Source of the DNA: Ephemerocybe angulata
Taxonomy: Eukaryota > Basidiomycota > Agaricomycetes > Agaricales > Psathyrellaceae
Length of the DNA: 64,000 nucleotides
Direction of reading: 5' to 3'
Assembly (NCBI GenBank): GCA_013368325.1
Contig: JAACJK010000008.1
Span: 496,001 to 560,000, forward strand
The notes below the pieces were generated by a model. It had not been told where the DNA came from. It did no database searches and worked only from the letters and a program-made list of their open reading frames with translations. This document shows positions 54,541 to 64,000 of the stretch, in pieces (the first letter of the stretch is position 1; the number at the start of each line of letters is the position of its first letter). A program made the position numbers and the translations under genes.

Positions 54541-55375
54541 GGGCCTGCGATGTCTCTACAACCAACGGAAGGCGCGTCCTCGATCCTCCCATCACCGATG
54601 TTTCTGCCGACATTGGACGCTCATTATCCGGGCTGCATTCCCTCCATAAGCGCGCGACACCCTTACGCTGCTTCAGTAGATATAGGGCGCCGTCTATCGA
54701 GCCTGCGATGTCTCTACAACCAATGGTCGGTGCGTTCTCCATCCTCGCTTCAGCAATGCATCTGCTGACATTGGGCGGCGGTTTCGCTGCTGCATTTCCT
54801 CCACAACCACGCGAAGCCCCGATGTTTCCACAACCAACGGAGGGTGCGTTCTGGATCCTCCTATCAGCAATGTTTCTGCCAACATTGGACGCGCATTACC
54901 CGGGCTGCATTCCCTCCATAAGCGCGCGACGCCTTTACAGCGCTTCAGTAGACATAGGGCGCCGTCTATCGGTCCTGCGATGTCTCTACAACCAACGGAA
55001 GGTGCGTTCTCGATCCTCCTATCACCGATGCTTCTCCTGACAATGGACGCTCATTTTCTGGGCTGCATTCCCTCCATAAGCGCGCGACGCATTTACAGCG
55101 CTTCAGTAGACATAGGGCGCCGTCTATCGGGCCTGCGATGTCTCTACAACCAACGGAAGGTGCGTTCTCGATTCTCCCATCACCGATGCCTCTCCTGACA
55201 ATGGACGCTCATTTTCCGGGCTGCATTCCCTCCATAAGCGCGTGACGCCCTTACACTGCTTCAGTAGACATAGGGCGGCATCTATCGGGCCTGCGATGTC
55301 TCTACAACCAACGGAGGGTGCGTTCTCCATCCTCCCATCGCCGATGCTTCTGCTGACATTGGACACTCCAGTTTT
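54540..55375. repeat. Tandem satellite, unit about 158 bp
   Basis: GATGTCTCTACAACCAACGG or a close variant starts at 54549, 54708, 54821, 54979, 55137 and 55295. Most spacings are 158-159 bp; one unit is shortened to 113. Each unit also has ATTCCCTCCATAAGCGCG and TAGACATAGGGCGCCGTCTA, a partial inverted repeat around GGCGCC. The unit is not a multiple of three, so the open frames seen here shift frame at each unit and are unlikely to be a gene. Confidence 0.85.
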
Positions 55376-55840
55376 TCATTTGTGTCTCCTCCACAACATC
55401 GAATCCAACCAACTTTTTAAGAAAGCGCTGCCGGAGGTGGCAGCTCGCGAGATGGTTAGGTTTTCGACCCTGAGACCTATCAAGCGTCGGAGTCCTTGAT
55501 ATCGGCTGGGATGCAGGTCAACCGATGGACGTTGACACCACTTAGATGCAACCCCCGCTAATCGAGTTTCGCGGTTCTCCACCAATGGTACGGTGTCTTA
55601 TCTGTGCGAGACCGTGGTAGTTTCCCTCATAGTTTAACAAGCCCATCCGTGACGGCAAATGGAATGTTGTTGGGAAGAAGCTCTGCAGGACGACCGAAGG
55701 ATGCCATTGGGGCGTGATCAATCTTGCACCAACGAAGTTACACTCACAGCAAATCCAACAACATTGCATGGCCTTCCAAAAGTGTGCAACTGACCTAGGT
55801 AGGTAGCCATCGGGCTCCGTCGATTCTCAGCGCGAAGCCG

Positions 55841-55925
55841 ATGTCTCTACAACCAACGGAGGGTGCGTCCTCAATCCTCCCATCAGCAATGCTTCTGCTG
55901 ACATTGGACACTCCAGTTTCTCATT
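55841..55925. repeat. Isolated copy of the 158-bp satellite unit
   Basis: GATGTCTCTACAACCAACGG followed by the usual CATCAGCAATGCTTCTGCTG, separated from the array by about 470 bp of other sequence. Confidence 0.75.
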
Positions 55926-56091
55926 TGTACCTCCTCCCCAATCGAACATCAGCCCTTCTATGCCTCTGGAGACATAGGTCCCTGAGTATTGAGCTTGCGT
56001 TCGTTCACCTCCGTGGATCGTCAGATCACTGCTTCTGTAAACATAACTACTGGCCTCACAAATTGATAGGGCAGTTAAGCCACCATAAATG

Positions 56092-59000
56092 CTAGTCTAT
56101 TTTCAAGATCTTCAGCCTATTCCATACAGAAAGGAAGACCTTTGTATATATAATAGCCCTCTTCTGTCCCATATAGCTGACCGATTTTCGAATCCTCCTA
56201 AGTGCTCCATTGCCGCATTCGGCCGCGCTCGAATTGATGTATTCGAGCTTGGTGTCCACATTCATATACTCGGATAGGAATGCTGCAGGGCTACATTTGC
56301 TGTGACCTGTGGCATGAAAGATGTCAATGGCAAAGAGGGTATTTGCAAAAACATAGGCTCGCGCAGCAAGCAGTAGGGACCCAAGGCGCATGCAAAGTCG
56401 TAGATGACGATTTTGGGAGCTGTCGGCCATCGAGTCACCATTGCTGAGAAGACATCGTCACGACCTTCGGCTTTGGGGATACAATGGAACCCGTAACAAA
56501 TGCTGTGCGAACACCAGCATACCATGATACCCCCAGTTAATCGTCGTTCTCCATATTGAGAGTAATACTTCCCGCATCGATCCCCACGTTGCTGGCCTGA
56601 TGCCTGTTCTTCTTGGTTCTCTTTCAGTGACGGATAAAGCGGGCGATGCCGTATTATGGGCATGCTATAAAAGCAACCAGTCTGTCGAAATTTAGTCAGT
56701 TAGAGGTGAATGGGGGCGAGGGCAAAAGAGGATGTACCGTTATCCAATCCAGATGATCATTCGGGAGGATATGTATGTTGGGCGGTGGCAGCGGCGGTTC
56801 AACGATCAGTGCTTTGAGAGTAGCACGCGCCTTCTTTTCAATCCAGGTCATCACTCCCAAGAGATCAGCAAGATCTACGTCGCTGTGATTTATAACCTTG
56901 TTCAGGGAAGGTATGGGCCTCAGCTTATAGGCCACGTTAACGTCTGGCTTCGCCACAAACTCCCTAAGCTTGAGCAGTGCCGTGTAGTTGACGAGTTGTA
57001 GCACAGATTCCTCGGCGGCGATCTATGTTGTCGTAAGCAGGGTCCACATGACCAGAGAATGGGCGTACCTGTCGGAACAAGTTCTTTATGACGGCAGGAG
57101 GTTTGTGCCCTGACCAAAAGGCTGCACGGCCGTAATGCATCGTATATAGCTGCGCTAAGGCGGGACATTCCTTTCTCATGTCTTCAGTCACCGAGTCCAC
57201 CTTCTCCAAGTAGTCTTCCACTAACAAAGCCTGTCGACGTCGGAGGTTCTCATTTGGATTGGTGGCGGGAAGTGGTGTCGGTCCTGCGTCTTCGAGAGTG
57301 CCTTCTGTTGCACCAGTTGCTTCAGTAGAGACCGCCACAGTTGATAGCGAGATCGCCGCGGAGTTAGCCTGCGGTTTCATGGGAGATAGCGAAGGGGTGG
57401 ATGTCTCGGGGATGGCCTGTGCCCGCTTCGACGGAGTGTCGGGGTTTGACGCAGTACCACCCTTCTTCGCCTTGGGTTTGGCTCGCGATTTCTTCGAAGG
57501 AGATTTTGCGCCATCAACACCGCCTTCTTCTTCCCCATCCTCGATGCGGTCGGGATGCGTGGGCCGCTCCATCGTGGCTCGGAAACGCCGTCGTAATGTC
57601 GCCAGGGGCAAGAGTTGCTGCTTTGGTTTGTACTTTACGTTAGGGCGCCGAACGGAATCTGGCATCGTAAACGTTGGTGGGCGAAGTGAACCACTGAGAT
57701 GCTTCCGGCCAAAGGCTAAGGTGATTCCATCCCAGATGACCGTCTCGGGTGATGGTCCGCAGACCGTACAGGACATGTCGTTGTCGAACTTCTGGAGGGA
57801 GACGTATGCGAACCATACGGCGCGAAAGAGGTCGTCGCCCATGAACTCTTTTCCAGAAAGGAGATAGCGTCTTGACAATTGCGTATACCAGGCGGTAAAG
57901 GGCGTCTCTGAGGAGGTAAAGCAGCTGGTGTATTCGTCAAGTAGCTCGTGGGAGACAAGGGCAGAATTGTTGAAATTGAATATGCCATGTGCGCGCAGAT
58001 CAGGGCCGATTCGCTTTCGCCGGACGGAAGGACAAACGGGGCAGACTTGAACCTCAATCTCGACGTCATGAACCGTTAGCAGGGTGTACAACTTGCAACG
58101 CTTCGTTTTTTTCAGCCCATCCCTATTGAAGAAGGTCCGCGTTGTTCCACAGTTGCAGGAGGAATCGGCTTGAAGAGGGAATGGGCCATCTGGGGGTGTC
58201 CGGGCAGGAGGGGGATCGGAATAGAGCTTGGGGTCGGACGGGATTCGCGCCCAGAACGGTGGATGTATTGGCAGATAGGATACTGTGGTACCGGGTCCGC
58301 GAGCTGAGGATAGATCAGCGTCATCCCACAAGATAGTTCAGATCACAGGAACTGACCAAGTTCGCCTATAGAGAGTGAGTCGAGGCTTGAGTCTACAAAG
58401 TCCTCCAAATCTTCGATTTCATCTTCTGGGACGTCTGGGTACCGCTCTCTGGCCTTGTTTATATGATAGCATGATAGAAGTCCCGTGTCCTTGGAGCATT
58501 TCCAGGTCGATTCCGAACGGGAAAGGATATTACTGACGATCGCTCGGCCTTTGAGCTCGGAGGACGACATCGACTGAACGGAGTACAAGCTTTCCAAACG
58601 ATGGCGTCCTAGGATGCGGCGGGAGAAGAGCGTCGCTGCCGGGGGTGATGAGTCCATCGTTACAATGCTATTTCATTACTGAAGAGGTAAGTTAAGTAGC
58701 TTACCTGTCCTATCCTTATCACCTGCAACATCCCTGTCCTCGGTTCCTTCGGCATTCTTCTCGAGAATGATACTCTCGACCTCATAGTCCTGAAAGTACC
58801 GCCTGTGCACACAGAGGTTGCGGTTAAGAGCTTTAGGGCAGGTGCACCCGGTGTCGAGCTGTCCTACATCGGAGGTTTGGAATCGCATATGATACCACGC
58901 ATCCTTAGGTGGAGTCAATGTCAAGTATTAAAGCAAACTAAATCAGATACGACACTTACCGTGGTCTGCCTCTTGTTAGAATCCCATCCCTGAACAACGA

Positions 59001-59475
59001 ATAGAGAGGTATGAAGGTGGCTATACCCCGCGACATGTGAGGTTACGGCGTCAACATAGTCTTCGAAGTCGTCGTCTTCGCCGATCCACCCAAGGTCTGG
59101 ATCAATTACTTCCGAGCCGACCCAAGAGCCGAAATCACCGTCGTCCGGCGCTTGGTCGGGCACAACGTCCGATATTGTCCCACCGTCCTCGATGCCACTG
59201 GCGCCCGTAGCTTGACTTGACGGCACCTCTTGTGTCCAAGCACCCTCATCATCCTCTTTGAAAGCCCCAGCGGTCTGCGATGATTGAGCAAGAACCTTCT
59301 TTACAACGCGCTTTCTAGGGCTCTTTGCCTCTTCGAAAATTCGCTGAGGTTTCGTTGGGGATGTCCAGTAAGAAGTTTCCGCCACGGCCTCCAGGAGCTC
59401 ACTAGGGAACGAATGCTGAGCCTCATCGTCAAGGTCATCTTCATCTTTACGCCTTCGTTTCTTTCTCGTGGCCAT
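56092..59475 (-). pseudogene. KDZ-family transposase with SWIM finger, one frameshift
   Basis: Exons 59475-58960, 58903-58705, 58635-58357, 58303-57069, 57022-56738 and 56681-56092. N-terminal acidic region; SWIM zinc finger CTCPKALNRNLCVH; a Cys cluster CNCG...CPVC; CTVCGPSPETVIWDGITLAF (possible first catalytic Asp); a basic linker; then GGIMVCWCSHSICYGFHCIP, VIYDFACALGPYCLLREP, IDIFHATGHSKCS, SSAAECGNGALRRIRKSVSY and KVFLSVWNR. These are KDZ hallmarks (Kyakuja/HMGXB3-like). All exons join in frame except the last, 590 nt, one short of a multiple of three: a T run at 56347-56351 between the two catalytic blocks has five T where the frame needs six. Confidence 0.8.
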
Positions 59476-59540
59476 ATTGGTGAGCTAGAAAGCAATGCCT
59501 TGGGGTGGGGGTAAAAGTGTCGTGTGGTTTATGAGCCTTG

Positions 59541-59815
59541 TTTCCGATTCAGCGCTCAGCACCCATCGATCCAAATACATATTTGGGGCCTTAATCCGCT
59601 CCCATGCGAGGCACATGGGTCACCGGCTGGCTTAGGCAAGTTATTTGCAATTCGGCACCCATCGTCTCCAAGTGGGGGTCTTAATCCAGTCTCATCAAGG
59701 CGCATGGGCTCACCGTCGTGCTTTGGTCGTGCTTAGCGCGTCATTTCCAATTCAGCACCCGGCGCGGGCCTCAATCCAATCTTATCAAGGCGCATGGGCT
59801 CACATGGGCTCACAT
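59541..59815. repeat. Three tandem repeats of about 100 bp in a shared promoter
   Basis: Units start near 59541, 59643 and 59743, each with TTTCCRATTCAGCACCC or a close variant, CTTAATCC or CTCAATCC, and an end GGCGCATGGGCTCAC. The last end repeats TCACATGGGC twice more. They lie between the divergent starts of the transposase (59475, -) and the accessory gene (59958, +). Confidence 0.7.
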
Positions 59816-59957
59816 GGGGAACGATGATACAAGGGAGAAGGCAGGAGTCATGTGGGATCGTTCCAGGGTCGTCTCATGGGCACCCGCTGTTTTCGCTCGA
59901 ACCCCATCCCTCTCCATATAGCCTGGCACCGTTAGCCAACGACAACTCAACATCATC

Positions 59958-61687
59958 ATGGCTCCTTCCAAACGTCGACAACCAACCAAAGAGCCGAAGC
60001 CCGCCAAAAAGCTTCACTGCCGTCGATGTGATGGTAGCCCACTCCTGACTGAGTGTGCTCACAGCCGCAAGGCTCAAGCAGGTGTACGTTTTGCATTCGC
60101 GTACGGGATATCTCTCTAAAGGCTATCAATAGCCTCCCCCCGCTGGTCAGAACCCAGTCATCGATCCAACACTCGCTGTCCAACAAGGTCCAGCACTCGC
60201 AGCTCAACAAGGTGCGCCCCGTGCACATTAAATATCTCATCATCAATTTATACCTTCCCTCGTAGTGCCGATGTACCCTCAATTTCAATTTGGACAAAGT
60301 AAGTTAGAATTAGGTTGTTCTCGTTGTCCTTTGCTGATCCATCAAACCTCTCTCAGTGAACCCGTACGCCTTCAACTTCAACCCACCCTCAGCAACTCCT
60401 GCTGGAGTTCAGAGCTACCCCCTGGAACTCCAAGTGCTCCGGTGTATCAGTTCCCTCCCGGGTGTAAGTTGCTCTTCCTTCGCGAATCGCGGACGGCGTG
60501 CACATTCTAACATCCCAATCAGATACCCCAATGTCGCACCCCTGGCTCTTCAACCCCGCCTCCTATGGGCTTGCGGGACCCGCGCCTCCGTCTGCTACTG
60601 CACCGCCTGCCGGAACTGACCAGTCTCCTTCAACCGTCGGTGGTGCGCCTCTGACGGCCCAGAGTAACGCCTACAACGTCGATCTCTCCCTTCTGGACGA
60701 CGATATTCCAGCCCCCGTCCCTGCGACACAGGATATTACAGCCCCCGTCCCTGCGACACAGGCTGGGCTCATGCCCTCCGCATGTGCTGTGCCAGAGCCC
60801 GCCGGCGCAGTCCCACTCCCGGATGGCGAACTTGAAACCTCTGATGTAACATCACAGCCCGCACCCTCTGTAACGACTAGTCCCACGCCTCTCGTTGACG
60901 ACCATGTGGACTCTGTGTCCCAGCATGGGCAAAAGCGCCCCCGCGAGGATTCGATGAACAGTTCCCCGCACCCGCCTCCAAGAAACGGGCCTATGCATCC
61001 GGTGCGAAGCCAATCTTCGACTGGATTGAGGGAGTGGGTCGCGGTGCCCGGAACTGGCGTGCGTCCCCTTCTTTTTTTCTGTCGATCGTGCTGACCTGTT
61101 TCATCCCTGTCTTTAGGTTTGGCCCGTAAGCGCCCATTGCTCCCGGAAATTGTGGATAACGCCCGCGCGACGAAGTGTTATTCCGGTTGGGTCCATGACC
61201 TCATGTCCCGCGTTCGTACCGTTCCTATCATTGCACCCCTAATTTCATGAGCTAATAAGGAACCTAGTGCGAGAGCATCTCCATTCGATCAGGTTGCTGG
61301 ATGTATGTTGCCGTGCAGCATCCATCTGCTCGGACTCCCTTCACGCATTATTCGTCCCCAAAGCTCCGTGCTGAAGCTCCGGCTGCGCTCGCGTCCTTTC
61401 ATAAGGATGTTAGCATGACAATGACCAGTCTAGTCCGCGCTGACCGTAAGGCCAAGGTTGAATCTATCGTTGAGGCGTTGAGAAACAAGGCTCGAGCGGA
61501 GGCCGCTGAAGCCAAGACAGCTGCCACGGAGCAAAAGCTGGCACTGGCGAACGAGAGGTTGGAGGAGCTGGAAAGAAGGCTGGAATCGTTGACTGTCATC
61601 ACGGAGGAGAACGAACTGTACCCGCCCGAGGACGAGCCGGAGGAGGATGACGAAGAGGAGTTCTCTGAAACTGAAGAACCCCTGTAG
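59958..61687 (+). CDS. Accessory gene of the KDZ element: Zn-knuckle-like and coiled-coil protein
   Basis: About seven exons, all joinable in frame. N-terminus basic, then CRRCDGSPLLTECAH (C-x2-C-x8-C-x-H), a candidate zinc site. A Pro/Gln/Asn-rich middle (NPYAFNFNPPSATPAGVQSY, APVPATQDITAPVPATQ) follows, then VWPVSAHCSRKLWITPA and CESISIRSGCWMYVAVQHP, and a coiled coil (about 61,440-61,590: KAKVESIVEALRNKARAEAA) ending in an acidic tail (PEDEPEEDDEEEF). I recall similar proteins beside Kyakuja-type transposases in Agaricomycetes but know no function. It may help bind element DNA. Confidence 0.6.
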
Positions 61688-61908
61688 CCACCCTCCATTA
61701 CCTCAATACCTTTTTCCTGTCACCATCGAAATGATATCTTTTATCCTTTGCCCTTCATTCGATATTTGAGTTACTGTCTATAATCACATAAGTATCGTAT
61801 TGATAAAGTCACGCTCGACGTCAGTTAATACCTTCCTGGTAGCTCAGAACGGAGTTCAACAGAAAGAGAAGGAGTATAACATCCCTTGGATGTCAACTTG
61901 CATGCCAT

Positions 61909-62780
61909 TCAATCTAACAAATGTGATCTCTGATAGTACAGGTCACCCTCGCTATACAAATCAATAAATTCGTCGTGCCCACGGAACCTGGCCATGTCCT
62001 CCAAGTCCTGAATCATCTCCACAGCTTGGTCTATTTTGGCACCCAGCGCTTCGAGCTCACCAAGTTGAGCTGCTGCTCCCACCTCCAATGAGATATCTTG
62101 CTCATGGGCGTAAACACCTTCTCGAAGCCGGATTAGGCGCGGCAAGACCAATACAAGGTCCTCGACCACACCACTCTCGATGTACCGAGCTGAAATATCC
62201 TCCAGGAACTCGCGAAGCGACCTATTTTCCAGCATGTCCTTGTAGGATGTGAGGAGAAATTTGGTATGCCCTTCCCAGATGTCCCTCGGAGGCCGGCGGC
62301 TAACCACTGCAGTGCTAAGAAACACAGTTCCTATGAGGTATGGAATGGCATTTGTCGCTCGTTTAACACACCTTAAATCACTCGCCGGTTTCGATTGTTT
62401 GCTACTACTGCCTTCATTCTTTGGGGCAGATTTCCTTCTAGAAATGTACACCCATTTTGAGAGCGCATCCATGTATACAATCAATGAAGTACGCACCGCT
62501 GATATGACCGATTGCTTTTCTGACGATTGTCGTACTTGCGCTCCTCGTCAGATTTAACAACTTTTACTTTCTCATGCTTCGAAGGATCGTTACGCCTTTT
62601 GGCTGCATATTTCTGCTTCCTGGAAATGGAGATGTTCTCCCGGAATCTGCAATAAAGTCAGTTGGACGGCGTAAGTGGTACAAGGATGCCGGGCCCTAAC
62701 CGTTCATAGTACTTCCTGCTTCGTTCGCATGCAGCGGCCTTTTTCTCCTCCTCCGTTTTATAGAGAACAGGGCGCCCCAT
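61909..62780 (-). CDS. Accessory gene of the KDZ element: basic N-terminus, helical C-terminus
   Basis: About four exons: 62780-62701, 62646-62497, then on from about 62452 to the stop at 61909, with one more intron near 62380-62320. The N-terminus MGRPVLYKTEEEKKAAACER is basic with an AT-hook-like GRP, followed by RENISISRKQKYAAKRRN. The C-terminal part is helical and acidic (REFLEDISARYIESGVVED, QLGELEALGAKIDQAVEMI). From memory, GRP-xx-Y-xx-EEEKK proteins are multicopy in Agaricomycetes and often TE-linked. Function unknown. Confidence 0.6.
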
Positions 62781-63734
62781 TTCAGCTATACTAGAATTTA
62801 CTATACCAGCTGTAGTGAGTGCGCAGTCTGGACGACCCGTACTCGAGTGGGGGTGGGGTGAGCTTGATGGTTGTTGCTAAAGTCGAAACCGGTAAGGATT
62901 CACAGTTCCGCGTCTGACTTGCGCGTTTCGTCTCACGTTTACTCCACCATCAAGACTGTTCATGCTCTCCAGGCTCGCTCAATACATTTAAAGTAAAAGT
63001 ATGTACGTAGAATAATAAATGAATAGCACACAGTACATGCTATGAAAAAATCTAGACATATATAAACATATATCATACTAAACCAAGTGACAAAGGAAGG
63101 GCGTCAAGTCGCACCTTGCCAGCTCGGATTTAGCAACAGTAGAATGAGGTACGCACCCTTTCACTGTCAGACACTGCTCGTTAAACTTCTTGCAGATCAA
63201 TCTTACTGAACTGTAGAATACTGGCGGAAAATGAGTGCTCGTACGTCGCATATGAACGCACATTGTACTTCGCGCACAAGGGGGCGCGCACTGGCTGCCT
63301 GATGTCCCTGCTGTCACAAAAGGAAGGTGTGAGCCTAGCTTTAGACTACCCTGCGAGTCTCACTGAATTTATAGTGGCGTGGAAGGTGTCAAGAGATGAA
63401 AGTACTTTGTACGTCGCTTCACGCACGTACTCACTGCCTAATGTACTCGCTATCGCTAGAGGATGGCGCGAGGCTTACTGGAGAATTATCTGAGTATAGT
63501 TTTTGCTGGTCTAAATCACTGAGATACATAATATCTTCGAAATCCTACAAAGGGCTGTGTGTGATAGGGCGGGAACGTCAAGAGGCGCTCACAAATATCG
63601 CAGAGGCGCGCAACAAAGCTCCGTAACGGCATATGCCATGACGGATCACATCAACCTCCGGCGGAATCTGATCTATCATGCATTCTCCCCGTGACCTTGC
63701 ACACTCTTTCATCGACACCACCATCGACAATACC
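62781..63734. other. Intergenic region with diverged direct repeats
   Basis: About 950 bp. Around 63240-63480 two diverged copies follow one another: GTACGTCGCATATGAACGCA...GCACTGGCTGCCTGATGTC and GTACGTCGCTTCACGCACGT...TCACTGCCTAATGTAC. No supported gene. Confidence 0.5.
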
Positions 63735-64000
63735 ATGAGCAACCCCACATCAGCAGATGCATCCCAGGTTTTGCCATCTCGAGAGCTTCCTCTCCTCCCT
63801 GTGTAAGTCTTCCAAGTATCACAGCAGCTACTCCTAATAATGCGAATAGTGCTGTAGGTCAGCGCAAAAACGTAAAGCTCAGGGGGACCACGTAGGCCGC
63901 AGGCCCAAGAAGATGTCGGAGCAGTATAAGGAGTAAGTCACTGCACTGCGAGAAGGACTGTAGCCTGATTTTTCCCGCATCCTGTGTAGATCTGTGGCTC
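63735..64000 (+). CDS. 5' part of a gene leaving the right edge
   Basis: Exons 63735-63802, 63858-63932 and 63990 onward, joined in phase. The protein starts MSNPTSADASQVLPSRELPL, then AQKRKAQGDHVGRRPKKMSE with a basic, AT-hook-like RRPKK. The rest is outside the window and no family can be named. Confidence 0.4.

Larger units (their letters stand above)
56092..62780. mobile_element. KDZ-superfamily (Kyakuja-like) DNA transposon region
   Basis: Contains the transposase (56092-59475, -), a divergent accessory gene (59958-61687, +) and a second accessory gene (61909-62780, -). The genes share a setting of short repeats. Limits are the outer gene ends only: I could not identify terminal inverted repeats or target-site duplications. 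Confidence 0.55.

Noticed and set aside
54355..55366. Several ORFs with repeated MSLQPTEGAFSIL-type peptides
   Set aside because: They are satellite units read in shifting frames (unit of 158 bp is not a multiple of three); no gene.
1..64000. CRISPR arrays, rRNA genes, bacterial-type operons
   Set aside because: None seen; gene structure is spliced eukaryotic throughout.

Overview
The window reads as nuclear DNA of a mushroom-forming basidiomycete (Agaricomycetes). Genes are broken by many introns of about 50 nt, mostly GT-AG, that restore frame exactly. Six F-box genes, cytochrome P450 duplicates, lineage-specific multi-exon families and several transposon types lie between housekeeping genes (ribosomal protein eL19, GAR formyltransferase, a HAL-type kinase). 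All gene models were made by eye from reading frames, splice sites and remembered families; no search was run.

Layout. 1-4,200: a gag-like reading frame (+) facing a tyrosine recombinase and an upstream ORF (-), with a perfect 61-bp direct repeat between them. 4,400-14,700: an F-box/nucleotidyltransferase-like gene, an unknown minus-strand gene, a 17-exon minus-strand gene with tandemly duplicated exons (7,243-11,586), a divergent lineage-specific gene (12,168-13,388) and an F-box/LRR gene. 15,100-23,600: a duplicated P450 segment, one copy broken and one apparently intact, on either side of an MDR oxidoreductase. 25,790-33,041: a small SH3/Tudor-like protein, a secreted lysine-rich protein, an F-box protein and a HAL kinase. 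33,042-36,435 has no convincing gene. 36,436-47,700: eL19, a pseudokinase, GAR formyltransferase, a third P450 and an FSP1/AMID-like flavoprotein. 48,036-53,933: two tandem F-box paralogues, a patch of tRNA-like fragments and an F-box/LRR gene. 54,500-55,400: a satellite of about 158 bp. 56,092-62,780: a KDZ (Kyakuja-like) transposon region with a SWIM-finger transposase carrying a 1-nt frameshift, and two accessory genes. A partial gene leaves the right edge.

Together. The P450/MDR/P450 block looks like a small oxidative-metabolism cluster. The KDZ transposase and the 59,958 gene are head to head across about 480 bp that hold three repeats of about 100 bp, so they probably belong to one element. 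The head-to-head pair at 7,243-11,586 and 12,168-13,388 is the best candidate for an undescribed gene unit: neither family has a known function and both models are complete.
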